Shown here piece after piece: positions 9,640-17,993 of a stretch of 64,000 nucleotides of DNA. Each line of letters opens with the position of its first letter. The stretch's first letter is position 1. The translations under genes were made by a program, and so were the position numbers. A model generated the notes under the pieces. That model did no database searches. It saw nothing but the letters and a program-made list of their open reading frames with translations, and was not told the origin of the DNA. Origin of the DNA: DATLED01 sp963750255 (lineage in GTDB: Bacteria; Actinomycetota; Acidimicrobiia; Acidimicrobiales; CADCTF01); assembly GCA_963750255.1 (NCBI GenBank), contig CAVVPZ010000009.1, forward strand, positions 425,378-489,377, read 5' to 3'.

Positions 9640-10497
9640 TCAGGCGGCGATGAGGACGACCCCCGTGCAGGCCAGCGCCAAGCCGGCGATCTGGGCGGCG
9701 ACGAGGCGTTCTCGCAGAACGATCCTGGCAAGGAGCACGGTGCTTGCGGGATAGAGCGAACTGAGGGCGGCGACGATCGTGAGAAGCCCGCGTCGACTGG
9801 CAAGGAGGAAGATGGCGTTGGCGGAGATGTCGAGGGCGCCGGCGCCGATGATCGTCGCCGTGACGCGGCGGGAAGCGACAGCGAACGACCGGCCGGTGGC
9901 GGCGGCGCCGAGGCCGAGCAGCACGATCGACGTGGCCCGGCTCGCCACCAGCGGCCAAAAGCCGGCGTCGGAGCCGGTCAAGGACAACAGCACGAAGACC
10001 ATGCCGAAGGCGACCCCGGCGAGCGCGGCCAAGGGCAAGACCTTGCCGGCGGCAACGGGAGCGCCGTCGGCGCTCGGATGTCCAGGAGCAGGCTCTGGCG
10101 TCCGGCTCACCAGCACGACAGCGACGAGAGCCAAGGCGACGCCGATGCTGGACAGCGCAGAGGGCCGTTCGCCCGCAGCCAGTCCCCAGGCCACGGGGAC
10201 GACGGCGGCGCCGACAGCCGTAACCGGGGCGACCACGCTCATGCGGCCGACGGCGAGCCCGCGGTACAGCGACACGAGGCCGAATCCTCCAAAGGCTCCG
10301 GCGGCGGCACCGAGGGTCAGGTCGTGTGCCGACGGGGTTCCTGGCGCAGCCACGAGGAGCGCAACGAGCAGCGGAACCCCGAACAACTGCGACAACACGA
10401 CGACGGCGGGCACCGAGGCCCGCTTCGAGCTCAGGCCCCCGAGAAAGTCGGCCGCACCGTACGTGGCCGCCACCAGCAGCCCCAGCAGGATCGCCAC
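9640..10497 (-). CDS. EamA/DMT-family transporter
   Basis: A membrane protein of 285 residues with ten predicted hydrophobic helices in two repeated halves, typical of the drug/metabolite transporter superfamily. Seen: YGAADFLGGLSSKRAS at the first helix, GGFGLVSLYRGLAVGRMSVVAP closing repeat one, and LYPASTVLLARIVLRERL near the end, the EamA signature region. The GTG at 10497 is chosen because it avoids overlap with the upstream gene, whose stop lies only five bases away, implying one transcript. Substrate unknown; metabolite export is the usual role. Confidence 0.85.
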   Translation of the reverse strand: MAILLGLLVAATYGAADFLGGLSSKRASVPAVVVLSQLFGVPLLVALLVAAPGTPSAHDLTLGAAAGAFGGFGLVSLYRGLAVGRMSVVAPVTAVGAAVVPVAWGLAAGERPSALSSIGVALALVAVVLVSRTPEPAPGHPSADGAPVAAGKVLPLAALAGVAFGMVFVLLSLTGSDAGFWPLVASRATSIVLLGLGAAATGRSFAVASRRVTATIIGAGALDISANAIFLLASRRGLLTIVAALSSLYPASTVLLARIVLRERLVAAQIAGLALACTGVVLIAA

Positions 10498-10501
10498 CCG
10501 G

Positions 10502-10954
10502 TCACGCCGACCGGGAGAGGCGGGGCCACTCGATCTTCGGGCAGCGGTCCATGACGACGATGAGCCCGGCTTCGCGCGCACGGCCGGCGGCTGCTTCGTC
10601 GATGACGCCGAGCTGCATCCATACCGCCTTGGCCCCGATGGCGATCGCCTCGTCGACGTGGGTCCCGGCATCCGATGCGCGTCGGAAGATGTCGACGACC
10701 TCGATGCCGCTGTCTCTCGGCACCGACGCGAGGTCGGGATAGGCGACGACGCCGAGGATCTCGCCCGACGTCGGATGGACGGGGATCACGGTCTTGCCTT
10801 TGGATTGGAGAAAGCGAGCCACCTCGTGACTGTCGCGAGCGGGATCGGGCGAGCAGCCGACCACGGCCCAGGTCACGAGATCCTCCAGGACGTGACGAAT
10901 GTCGGACGAAGTCTCGGGAGCGGCGACCATGGCCCCATCCTTCCCGTTCGGCAC
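10502..10954 (-). CDS. CoA-binding domain protein (YccU-like)
   Basis: 150 residues with a Rossmann CoA-binding fold: VTWAVVGCSPDPARDSHEVA near the N-terminus, GKTVIPVHPTSGEILG, then VDIFRRASD and KAVWMQLGVIDEAAAGRA with the late strand VVMDRCPKIEW. These match the stand-alone CoA-binding proteins related to succinyl-CoA synthetase alpha; their biochemical role is not established. The start is either GTG 10954 or ATG 10930. It is divergent from the AlkA-like gene, and the intervening bases carry the promoter of that gene. Confidence 0.85.
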   Translation of the reverse strand: MPNGKDGAMVAAPETSSDIRHVLEDLVTWAVVGCSPDPARDSHEVARFLQSKGKTVIPVHPTSGEILGVVAYPDLASVPRDSGIEVVDIFRRASDAGTHVDEAIAIGAKAVWMQLGVIDEAAAGRAREAGLIVVMDRCPKIEWPRLSRSA

Positions 10955-10960
10955 GGTCGC

Positions 10961-10966
10961 TAGCCT
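10961..10966 (+). promoter_or_regulatory. -10 hexamer TAGCCT, alkA-like gene
   Basis: TAGCCT ends six bases before the GTG at 10973 in the 18-base gap between divergent genes. There is no room for a ribosome-binding site, so a leaderless start is likely. Confidence 0.5.
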
Positions 10967-10972
10967 CCGGCC

Positions 10973-11587
10973 GTGCCCCGGTCGTCCCCGTTCACGAAAG
11001 CTGCCGAGGCGCTCGCCGCCCGTGAGCCGGTGGTCGCCGGGCTCGTGGCCCGGGTCGGACTCCCCGACATTCCGGTCAGCAAGCGGACGCCCTATGAAGC
11101 CCTGACCCGGTCGATCTGCTTCCAGCAGTTGTCGGGCAAGGCGGCGGGCACCATTTATGGCCGGTTCGAGACCGCCGTCGGCGGCGAGGTGACGCCCGAA
11201 GCCGTGCTCGGCACGCCGGTTGACGACCTGCGTGCCGCCGGTCTCTCGGGCAACAAGGCGGCCTCGGTCATCGATCTCGCCCAGAAGGTGCTCGATGGCA
11301 CCGTTCCCCTCGACGGGCTCAAGAAGCTGCCTGAAGACGAGTTGATCGATCGGCTTGTCGTGGTGCGGGGCATCGGACGATGGACGGCCGAGATGTTTCT
11401 CATCTTCCAGCTGCGGCGCCAGGACGTGTGGCCGGTCGACGACCTCGGCGTCCGGAAGGGCTACGGGCTGGCGTGGGGGGTGCCGACGCCGACACCCAAG
11501 GAGTTGGCCGTCCTCGGCGAACCGTTGCGCCCGTATCGGTCGGTGGCCGCCTGGTACTGCTGGCGGGCCACCGAGCTCACCGACTGA
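10973..11587 (+). CDS. DNA-3-methyladenine glycosylase II, AlkA-type
   Basis: A base-excision repair enzyme of 204 residues from the HhH-GPD superfamily that removes alkylated bases. Seen: YEALTRSICFQQLSGKAA, the helix-hairpin-helix VVVRGIGRWTAEMF, and DVWPVDDLGVRKGYGLAWG, where the second Asp of PVDD is the catalytic residue. It lacks the N-terminal AlkA domain of E. coli and the Fe-S cluster of EndoIII, fitting the shorter bacterial AlkA/MAG group. Its 3' end overlaps the convergent AarF-like gene by 11 bases. Confidence 0.9.
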   Translation: MPRSSPFTKAAEALAAREPVVAGLVARVGLPDIPVSKRTPYEALTRSICFQQLSGKAAGTIYGRFETAVGGEVTPEAVLGTPVDDLRAAGLSGNKAASVIDLAQKVLDGTVPLDGLKKLPEDELIDRLVVVRGIGRWTAEMFLIFQLRRQDVWPVDDLGVRKGYGLAWGVPTPTPKELAVLGEPLRPYRSVAAWYCWRATELTD

Positions 11588-13172
11588 TCTTCTTCTTGCC
11601 CTTGCGGTCCTGCATTCGCTTCTGGATCAGCTGACGCCGCTCCTGGAGCTCGCGGTGGGTGATGCCGGCCGTGCCCGGCGCCAGCCCCATCGATGCTCGC
11701 ATCCCGTCGAGATCGATCTCTCGTTCGCGGGGGTCGATGCCGACGTCGCCGGCGATGCGTTCGCCGTGGCGGGTCGCCATGTAGGTGGCGACATGGGTGA
11801 TCTCGGCGAAGAGGTCGAGGTCGGGCGCCAGCGTGGCCAGGGCGCCATCGAGAAAGAGCATGTCCTTCACGAAGAGCATGAGCTCCTTGGGCAGGCGGGC
11901 CCCGTAGCCCAGCAGGGCCTTGGTCACCTCGCGCAGCTCGGCCATCAGCTCGTCAGGATCCATCTGGGTCGGATCGACGGGCGGGCGGTCGAGACCGAGT
12001 TCGACGATGAGCTCGGCGATGTTGACGTCCATGGGGAGGGCACCGAGGTCGCGGAGCGCTTCGAGCTGGACGGTGAGATCGTTGACCGTGCCACCCATGA
12101 GGAGGCGGAGGAAGGCGAGGCGGCGGGGTTCGTCGAGCCGGCCGGTGATGCCGTAGTCGAGCAGCGCAACACGCCCGTCGGCCATCACGAAGAGGTTGCC
12201 GCCATGGAGGTCGCCGTGGAAGACGCCGTAGAGGATGGCGCCCTCGAGGAAGCTGACCATCCCCGCCCGGACGACAGCCGACGTGTCGATGCCCGCGGCC
12301 TTCATTCCGGCCACGTCGTCGAAGGAGAACCCGTCGAGGCGTTGCATGACCAACACCCGTTTGGTGACGAGCTTGGGGTGGGGGCGGGGGACGACCATCG
12401 AGCGCTGATCGGTCTCGGCGAGGATCTTGGCGATGTCGAGCATGTTCTCGGCCTCGAGGCGGAAGTCGAGCTCTTCGACGATCGTCTCGGCGAACAGTTC
12501 GACCAGGGCCGGCGGGTTGGCGAGCGCGCTCACCGGGATGCGCCCGACGAGCACCGGTGCGATCCAGCTCATGGCGGCCAGATCCTTCCGCACGAGGTCC
12601 GCGACCTGCGGGCGTTGGACCTTGACCACGACCTCCTCACCGCTCCGCAGCTGGGCCGAGTGGACCTGGGCGATGGAGGCGGCGGCCAGGGGGGTCTCGT
12701 CGAAGCGCGAGAACACGGCCTCCAGGGATTGCCCGAGGTCGCTCTCGACGGTGGCCCTGACGGTCTCGAAGGGTTCGGGTCGCACCTTGTCGCGCAGGAG
12801 GCGGAACTCACTGACCAGTTCTTCGGGGAAGATCCCCTCGCCGCTGCTGAGGATCTGGCCGAGCTTGATGTAGGTCGGGCCGAGCTTTTCGAAGGCCACG
12901 CGGAGCCGGCGAGACAGTGACGCTCGAGACGCGGACTGTTCCTTCTTGCGGTCGAAGAGTGCCCACGGAACGAGGGCGCGAGCGACGATGAAGCCCGTCA
13001 GCAACACGCGTGCCCCCGGCGGCAGCCGGCGGCGACGGGTGAGCACAGGGACGTCCTGGCGGGTGCGCTCCCGCACGAGGTCGAGACCCCGCCGCCAGGG
13101 AAGCTCGTCGGGCTCCACCACCCACGGGCCCTCGTCGGTGAAGGCGCCGATGTCCAGATCGCGAGATGTCAC
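11577..13172 (-). CDS. AarF/UbiB (ABC1) family protein kinase-like
   Basis: 531 residues. The ABC1 family motifs are clear: LGPTYIKLGQILSSG (KxGQ), AAASIAQVHSAQL (the Ala-rich nucleotide loop), EEVVVKVQRP (invariant Lys), ELDFRLEAEN, VFHGDLHGGNLFV (catalytic loop) and LLDYGITGRL (DFG-like). A hydrophobic stretch near residues 55-75 may be membrane-associated. UbiB homologues support isoprenoid quinone synthesis; in actinobacteria the substrate is likely menaquinone-related but not shown. The start is GTG 13172, preceded by TACCGT six bases upstream. The C-terminus is Lys-rich. Confidence 0.92.
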   Translation of the reverse strand: MTSRDLDIGAFTDEGPWVVEPDELPWRRGLDLVRERTRQDVPVLTRRRRLPPGARVLLTGFIVARALVPWALFDRKKEQSASRASLSRRLRVAFEKLGPTYIKLGQILSSGEGIFPEELVSEFRLLRDKVRPEPFETVRATVESDLGQSLEAVFSRFDETPLAAASIAQVHSAQLRSGEEVVVKVQRPQVADLVRKDLAAMSWIAPVLVGRIPVSALANPPALVELFAETIVEELDFRLEAENMLDIAKILAETDQRSMVVPRPHPKLVTKRVLVMQRLDGFSFDDVAGMKAAGIDTSAVVRAGMVSFLEGAILYGVFHGDLHGGNLFVMADGRVALLDYGITGRLDEPRRLAFLRLLMGGTVNDLTVQLEALRDLGALPMDVNIAELIVELGLDRPPVDPTQMDPDELMAELREVTKALLGYGARLPKELMLFVKDMLFLDGALATLAPDLDLFAEITHVATYMATRHGERIAGDVGIDPREREIDLDGMRASMGLAPGTAGITHRELQERRQLIQKRMQDRKGKKKISR

Positions 13173-13178
13173 AGAGGG

Positions 13179-13184
13179 ACGGTA
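13179..13184 (-). promoter_or_regulatory. -10 hexamer TACCGT, aarF-like gene
   Basis: Minus-strand TACCGT is separated by six bases from the GTG at 13172; leaderless start inferred. Confidence 0.45.
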
Positions 13185-13304
13185 GTGGCTGGGCCTGTGA
13201 CTAGTCCGATGGCGGTGGCGGAAATGGCTTCACCGGGCCATGCAGAACTTCACGGAGTGCGACGAAGACGGTGGAGTACCTCCGACCAATGGGGAAGAAC
13301 GACC

Positions 13305-13883
13305 ATGAACATCCGCCGCACACTCGCCGCCGCCGCCACCGGGCTCGCCCTGACCGGAGCGGCGTTTGCCAGCCCAGCATCGGCAGTGGCCAACAACGGC
13401 ACCGTCGTGACCTTCACCCTGGCCGGAAGCAGCCTGGCCATCACGACACCCGCCAACCCTGCCGCCGTCACCGGTTCGGTGGCTGCCCTGACCCAGATCA
13501 CGTCGGATCTCGGCACCACCACCGTGACCGACAACACCGGCAGCCTGTTGGGCTGGACGGTGTCGGCCACGGCGACCGACCTCGTCAAGACCGGTGCCCC
13601 CTCCGTGACCATCGCCAAGCTCAACATGCGCTTCGACACCTTGTCGCTGACGGCCGGCGCTGGCGGCGCCCTCACCAACATCGGCGGGTCGGCCGTCGTG
13701 ACCCCGGGTACCGGCGGACCGTTCCTCAGCGCCAGCGGCACCGACGTGCCGGTCGTCGTTGCGCAAGCCTTGCCCCTCGCTGGCGCCGGCGCCTACAACG
13801 TCTCGGGTCGGGTCACGCTCACCGTCCCGGCCGCCTCGCAGGCCGGCACCTACACCGCCACGGTGACCCAGACCGTCGCTTGA
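13305..13883 (+). CDS. Secreted WxL-like surface protein
   Basis: 192 residues. A signal peptide (residues 1 to about 28, ending ASPASA) is followed by a Gly/Thr/Ala-rich beta-structured domain with GSLLGWTVSATATDLV, which resembles the Trp-rich strand of WxL domains, although the second canonical WxL motif is not evident. There are no Cys residues. The ATG at 13305 follows GGGGAAG at a good distance, so this gene, unlike many neighbours, has a leader and ribosome-binding site. It precedes a DUF916-type membrane protein by 20 bases, the usual partner of WxL proteins in Gram-positive cell-wall complexes. Confidence 0.65.
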   Translation: MNIRRTLAAAATGLALTGAAFASPASAVANNGTVVTFTLAGSSLAITTPANPAAVTGSVAALTQITSDLGTTTVTDNTGSLLGWTVSATATDLVKTGAPSVTIAKLNMRFDTLSLTAGAGGALTNIGGSAVVTPGTGGPFLSASGTDVPVVVAQALPLAGAGAYNVSGRVTLTVPAASQAGTYTATVTQTVA

Positions 13884-13903
13884 GCCGACTACAACGATCA
13901 GGC

Positions 13904-15097
13904 GTGCCCACCCCTCGCCTCGTTCTCGCCGCCGTCCTCAGCGCCATCTTCGTGATGGCGCCGGGGACGGCGGTGCGGGTTTCGGCCCAAACCGCGGGCC
14001 CGCCTCCTGACCCGGGCGTCGGCGTGCGCCTGCTCGAAGCGCCCGAAGATCGCCGAGACGATCCGAGGGCGCGCCGCTACATCATCGACCACGTCGCTCC
14101 GGGCGCCACGATCAGCCGCCGCTTCGAGGTTTCCAACGGCACCGACCGCCGGGTCACGATGCCGCTCTACGCCGAGGCGGCCGCCATCCGCGACGAGGCC
14201 TTCGTGCCGAGCGGCAACCGACAGGCCAACGACCTCACCTCGTGGAGCACGGTTGCACCCGATCAGGTGACCCTCGACCCGGGGGGCCGGGCGAAGGCCA
14301 CGGTGACGATCGCCGTGCCCGCCGACGCAACCGCCGGTGAGTACTACGGCGTGATCGTGGCTGAATTGCCGCCGCCGCCCCCGGACCCTTCCCAATCGGT
14401 CACGGTCGTGAGCAGAGCTGGCATCCGGATCTACCTGTCTGTCGGGAAGGGGACCGAACCCGAGTCGTCGTTTCGCCTCGACACGTTCGCTCCCGCGCTG
14501 AGTGCGGATGGGACGCCGTCAGTGGTGATCGACACCTGTAACACGGGGGGTCGTGCTCTCGACATCGTGGGCGAGTTGGGCCTCGACGATGGCCCGGGAG
14601 GGACGTCGGCTGGGCCGTTCGAGTCTGACCGCACCACGACGCTGGCGCCGGCCGACTGCGGCAAGGTCACCGTCCCGCTCAAGTCTGGCCTGCCTCGTGG
14701 TCCGTGGAAGGCAACCGCCACCCTGCGATCGGGCAAGAAGACCGAGCAGGCGACGGCAACGATCACGTTCCCCACCGCGGCGGGCACGAAGGGTGCTGCG
14801 GTCAAGGCCGAACTCCGCGACGTCACCGGCACGTCCACGGGTCGTTGGGCCCTTGTGATCGCCCTGCTCCTCCTGTTGTTGGTGCTGTTGGGCTTGCTCT
14901 TGTGGTGGTGGCGCCGCCGTCGCCGAAGCGAAGATGGCCCTCAGGCCTCGGGTGAGAGCAGCGCGACGGTGGGGAAGTCGGCGCGAATGCGCTCCGATGA
15001 AGAAGTCGGGGAGCGGGACGGAGGCGCTTCCTCGGTTGTGTCGATAGCTCGTGAAGGCTTTGCCGGCAAGAAGCGCGGCAGCCGACGGGAGGAGTGA
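13904..15097 (+). CDS. DUF916/WxL-interacting-type membrane protein
   Basis: 397 residues: signal peptide (to about residue 28), then an extracellular part with IIDHVAPGATISRRFEVSNG and VTIAVPADATAGEYYGVIVAEL typical of DUF916, a second beta domain, one transmembrane helix at about residues 315-337 rich in Leu followed by WWWRRRRR, and a charged cytoplasmic tail. In Firmicutes such proteins anchor WxL proteins and bind peptidoglycan. The preceding gene encodes the likely partner. GTG 13904 is chosen because it gives a complete signal peptide. Confidence 0.72.
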   Translation: MPTPRLVLAAVLSAIFVMAPGTAVRVSAQTAGPPPDPGVGVRLLEAPEDRRDDPRARRYIIDHVAPGATISRRFEVSNGTDRRVTMPLYAEAAAIRDEAFVPSGNRQANDLTSWSTVAPDQVTLDPGGRAKATVTIAVPADATAGEYYGVIVAELPPPPPDPSQSVTVVSRAGIRIYLSVGKGTEPESSFRLDTFAPALSADGTPSVVIDTCNTGGRALDIVGELGLDDGPGGTSAGPFESDRTTTLAPADCGKVTVPLKSGLPRGPWKATATLRSGKKTEQATATITFPTAAGTKGAAVKAELRDVTGTSTGRWALVIALLLLLLVLLGLLLWWWRRRRRSEDGPQASGESSATVGKSARMRSDEEVGERDGGASSVVSIAREGFAGKKRGSRREE

Positions 15098-15106
15098 CCG
15101 GCGATC

Positions 15107-15112
15107 TAGTTT
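15107..15112 (+). promoter_or_regulatory. -10 hexamer TAGTTT, bcp
   Basis: TAGTTT ends six bases before ATG 15119 in the short gap after the DUF916 gene; leaderless start inferred. Confidence 0.45.
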
Positions 15113-15118
15113 CGCGAG

Positions 15119-15586
15119 ATGCCGCTCAACTCAGGTGACGAGGCGCCCGACTTCACCCTGCTGGACCAGCATGGTCAGCCCTTCAGCCTTTCGAAGTCGC
15201 TGAAGAAGACGAGGGCGGCGCACCTGCTGTTCTTCTACCCCAAGGCCGACACGCCCGGGTGCACGACGCAGGCCTGCGGTCTTCGCGACGTGGCCGGCGA
15301 CGTCGACGGCACCGTCATCATCGGCATCAGCCCCGATACGCCGGCCAAACAAGCGAAGTTCGACGACAAGTTCTCCCTCGGCTACCCCCTCCTGGCCGAC
15401 GAGGAGCACGCCGTGGCCGAGTCCTACGGGGTGTGGGGCGAGAAGTCGCTGTACGGCCGCAAGTACCTCGGCATCATCCGCTCGTCGTTCCTGATCGGCC
15501 CCGACGGCCGGCTCAGTCAGACCTGGTACAAGATCTCGCCCAAGGACACGCCGACCAAGTTGCTGGCTGCGCTGCGGGCCCGCTGA
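15119..15586 (+). CDS. bcp: Bcp-type thiol peroxidase
   Basis: A peroxiredoxin Q/Bcp of 155 residues that reduces peroxides using thioredoxin. Seen: GDEAPDFTLLDQHGQPFSL, then FYPKADTPGCTTQACGLRD, with the peroxidatic Cys in PGC and the resolving Cys five residues later as in atypical two-Cys Bcp proteins, and IRSSFLIGPDGRL near the end. Cytosolic, normal length. It is preceded by a leaderless-type promoter and followed by a convergent small ORF and tRNA-Leu. Confidence 0.95.
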   Translation: MPLNSGDEAPDFTLLDQHGQPFSLSKSLKKTRAAHLLFFYPKADTPGCTTQACGLRDVAGDVDGTVIIGISPDTPAKQAKFDDKFSLGYPLLADEEHAVAESYGVWGEKSLYGRKYLGIIRSSFLIGPDGRLSQTWYKISPKDTPTKLLAALRAR

Positions 15587-15589
15587 GGG

Positions 15590-15727
15590 TCAGGGCAGGT
15601 CGAACTTGCGCTGATTCTCGCCGAGGCGCCGTTCGCGGAGTGCGAGCGCCCCGCCGGTCAGCGCTCCCAGCGTCGCCAAACGCCGCACGAGGCGGCGGCG
15701 AGGGCGGACGGAGCGTCGACGGAACAC
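15590..15727 (-). CDS. Possible 45-residue basic protein
   Basis: A small ORF between bcp and tRNA-Leu reads VFRRRSVRPRRRLVRRLATL, continues through GALTGGALALRERRLGEN and ends KFDLP. It has a strongly basic N-terminus with a short hydrophobic patch. The start is GTG (15725-15727) and the stop TGA (15590-15592). Reading frame and gap position favour a real gene, but I recognise no family and no ribosome-binding site is clear. Confidence 0.4.
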   Translation of the reverse strand: MFRRRSVRPRRRLVRRLATLGALTGGALALRERRLGENQRKFDLP

Positions 15728-15761
15728 GCTTTCGAGCGTAGCGCCGTCGAGGTTTGTGAAG

Positions 15762-15845
15762 TGCGGCGGGTGGGGATCGAACCCACACGTCCTTTCGGAC
15801 AGCAGGACTTGAATCTGCCGCGTCAGCCAATTGCGCCACCGCCGC
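15762..15845 (-). tRNA. tRNA-Leu (CAA)
   Basis: An 84-base class II tRNA on the minus strand. The acceptor arms GCGGCGG and CCGCCGC pair perfectly, with discriminator A. The D-arm contains AATTGGCTGAC, the anticodon loop TTCAAGT gives anticodon CAA (reads UUG), the long variable arm folds as GTCC-GAAA-GGAC, and the T-arm is GTGGG TTCGATC CCCAC. The anticodon stem GCAGA/CCTGC has an A-C mismatch next to the loop, natural or a sequencing error. CCA is not encoded. Confidence 0.95.
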
Positions 15846-15915
15846 CTGCTGCGCCGAAATGTAGCCGATCGCCCGGACCACGCATGGAAGGCGTCGCTCA
15901 GGGAACAAGGAAGGC

Positions 15916-16377
15916 ATGTCCCTCGAGGTGAACCTGGCGCTCAACCTGCCAACCGATGCCTCTTCGGTGGCTGTCGTCCGCCACATCTGCGGCTACACGC
16001 TCAACGAGGTCGGGGTCGACCAGACGTGTCTGGAGGACATCGCGTTGGCCCTTACCGAGGCCTGCACGAATGTCCTCGACCACGTCACCAACGCGGGAGA
16101 GGTCTACGAGGTCACGATCAGCATCGACGACGAACGGTGCGCGATCCGGGTCAAGGACGCCGGCCACGGGTTCGAGGTGTCCGAGCGGGAAGAGGACGCC
16201 CCTGTCGACCTCACGTCTGAGTCCGGACGGGGAATCTCGATGATGCGTTCGCTCGTCGACCGGGTGAATTTCACGATCGTTCCCGACGAGGGCACGATCG
16301 TGCACCTCGAGAAGCGGTTGGTCTTCGACGAGGCCCATCCCTCGAGGAGAACGGCACGAGCGTCCTTCCCGGTCTAG
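15916..16377 (+). CDS. Anti-sigma-type ATP-binding protein (RsbW-like)
   Basis: 153 residues of a stand-alone GHKL ATPase domain. The N-box is ALTEACTNVLDHV, the G1 box VKDAGHGFEV and the G2 box SGRGISMMRSLVD. This layout fits serine-kinase anti-sigma factors of the RsbW/SpoIIAB group and not sensor kinases. Neither a sigma factor nor an STAS anti-anti-sigma gene is adjacent, so the partner is unknown. The ATG is preceded by AAGGAAGG, a strong ribosome-binding site. Confidence 0.85.
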   Translation: MSLEVNLALNLPTDASSVAVVRHICGYTLNEVGVDQTCLEDIALALTEACTNVLDHVTNAGEVYEVTISIDDERCAIRVKDAGHGFEVSEREEDAPVDLTSESGRGISMMRSLVDRVNFTIVPDEGTIVHLEKRLVFDEAHPSRRTARASFPV

Positions 16378-16388
16378 GCAGCGCGGGT

Positions 16389-17225
16389 TCACGAGTCCAG
16401 CACCTCGCGATAACGGGCCAGCACCACTTGATAGACGCCAAAAGCGGCGAACCCGGTGCCGACGGCGATCAGCAACACCGGCCCGAAGGGCCGCCGAGCG
16501 AGTTCGTGGAGGGCGGCGTCGAGTCCAACCGGCTGGGCCGGGTCGTAGCGGACTGCTGCCCGCACCAGGAAGAGGCCGACGAGGCCATAGGCAACGGCTC
16601 GGGCGGCGTGCCCGACCACCCCGACGCGCACGGTCCACGTCAGCTCGATCGAGGACATCTCGGCCTTCTTGAGCTTCTTCTCGAACGATCTCGAGACCGC
16701 CCGGTAGCCGTTCCACGCACCCATGGCCACGACGGCGACGCCGGCGACGACGACCAACCAGCGCCCCATCGGAAGGGAGAACACGCCGGTGGCGACCTTC
16801 TGTGACGCCCCACCCGAGCCCCCCGACTGGGTGTGCTCGCTCCCGAACGCGGCCCGCAGGGCGGTGCCGAACAGGCCCACGTAGAGCGCTCCTCGGCCGG
16901 CGTAGCCGATTCGCTTGACCGGTCCCTTGTCCTCGGGGTCGAGGGCGGCCTCGACCAGACGCCAACCCGCATAGGCGAGGAACCCGACAGCCAGGCCAAC
17001 GACCAGGACGCGCCCGAGGGGTTGTCTCACGACAAGGGCGATCGCGCCCTTCTGATTGGCCTGTTCCGATCCGTCGCCGGTGGCGATACGAACCGCAAGC
17101 CACCCGACGAGCAGGTGGATCACGCCACGGGCGAATATGCCGATGCGGCCCATCAGAGCCGGCCAACCGTCGTCTGTGGCCGACCTCTCGGCGCGCGCCT
17201 TGTGTTGGGCCAAGGAGGGACTCAC
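16389..17225 (-). CDS. DUF1206 membrane protein
   Basis: 278 residues, six predicted membrane helices arranged as three similar pairs. Repeats of the DUF1206 pattern are visible: MGRIGIFARGVIHLLVGWLA, KRIGYAGRGALYVGLFGTAL and GVVGHAARAVAYGLVGLFLV. Widespread in actinobacteria and cyanobacteria; function not established. The start GTG 17225 gives a charged, soluble first 25 residues. It converges with the ATPase gene and lies 46 bases downstream of the metallo-hydrolase gene on the same strand. Confidence 0.88.
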   Translation of the reverse strand: MSPSLAQHKARAERSATDDGWPALMGRIGIFARGVIHLLVGWLAVRIATGDGSEQANQKGAIALVVRQPLGRVLVVGLAVGFLAYAGWRLVEAALDPEDKGPVKRIGYAGRGALYVGLFGTALRAAFGSEHTQSGGSGGASQKVATGVFSLPMGRWLVVVAGVAVVAMGAWNGYRAVSRSFEKKLKKAEMSSIELTWTVRVGVVGHAARAVAYGLVGLFLVRAAVRYDPAQPVGLDAALHELARRPFGPVLLIAVGTGFAAFGVYQVVLARYREVLDS

Positions 17226-17271
17226 CCCCGAGCCGTTCCCTCAAGGGTCGCCCGGCCAAACAGAGTTCGAT

Positions 17272-17973
17272 TCAGGAGCGGCGAGGCCGGAGATCCGATT
17301 GGAGTTCGAGCAGGAACGGGTTGGTGCGGCGCTCGTGACCGATGGTGGTGGTCTCGCCGTGGCCGGGGAGGACGGCGGTGTCATCGCTCATCGGAAGGAT
17401 CTTCTCGGCCATCGAACCCATCAACGCGTCGTAGGAGCCACCGGGAAGGTCGAAGCGACCGATGGATCCCTTGAACAGGTGATCGCCACTGAAGAGGATC
17501 GGCGGTGACCCGTCGGCGTCGAGGCGAAAACAGACCGACCCCTGGGTGTGGCCGGGCGTATGCAACGCCGTGAACGTCATGCCTGCGCCCTTGATGACCT
17601 CGCCGTCGGCGATGTCGTGGATGAGTTCCGGAGGTCGGACGTCGAGGCCGGCCTGTTCGAGGTAGCGACCGAAGCCGCCGCTGGTGCCGACCGGGTCGTC
17701 GAGCATGTGGCGGTCGAGGTCGTGGATGTGGACCGGGACCGGTTCGGGCTGGGCCTTGACCACCTCGGTGACGCCGCCGACGTGGTCGACGTGGCCGTGG
17801 GTCGAGAGCAGCGCCACCAACCGCAACTCGTGATGGGCCAGTCGCTGGAGGATGGCGGACGGGTCGGGCGGAGCGTCGACGAGCACGCACTCGCCACCCG
17901 GGCCGTCAGGAGCGACGATCCAGGCGTTGGTCTCGGCCACCCACAGCGGTAGGCCCTCGATGAGCATCGGCAC
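17272..17973 (-). CDS. Metallo-beta-lactamase-fold hydrolase (glyoxalase II-like)
   Basis: 233 residues with the full binuclear metal set: STHGHVDHVGG (HxHxDH), LHTPGHTQGSV, LFSGDHLF and VLPGHGETTTIGHE. This fits small hydroxyacylglutathione-hydrolase-like enzymes that cleave thioesters; in actinobacteria mycothiol conjugates are a plausible substrate, inferred only. The start is GTG 17971-17973. It is divergent from the epimerase gene with about 20 bases between them, and TAGTCT lies eight bases upstream of the start. Confidence 0.88.
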   Translation of the reverse strand: MPMLIEGLPLWVAETNAWIVAPDGPGGECVLVDAPPDPSAILQRLAHHELRLVALLSTHGHVDHVGGVTEVVKAQPEPVPVHIHDLDRHMLDDPVGTSGGFGRYLEQAGLDVRPPELIHDIADGEVIKGAGMTFTALHTPGHTQGSVCFRLDADGSPPILFSGDHLFKGSIGRFDLPGGSYDALMGSMAEKILPMSDDTAVLPGHGETTTIGHERRTNPFLLELQSDLRPRRS

Positions 17974-17981
17974 GATTGGGG

Positions 17982-17987
17982 AGACTA
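17982..17987 (-). promoter_or_regulatory. -10 hexamer TAGTCT, metallo-hydrolase gene
   Basis: Minus-strand TAGTCT ends eight bases before the GTG at 17973. The same 20-base gap must also serve the divergent epimerase gene. Confidence 0.35.
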
Positions 17988-17993
17988 CCGGCT

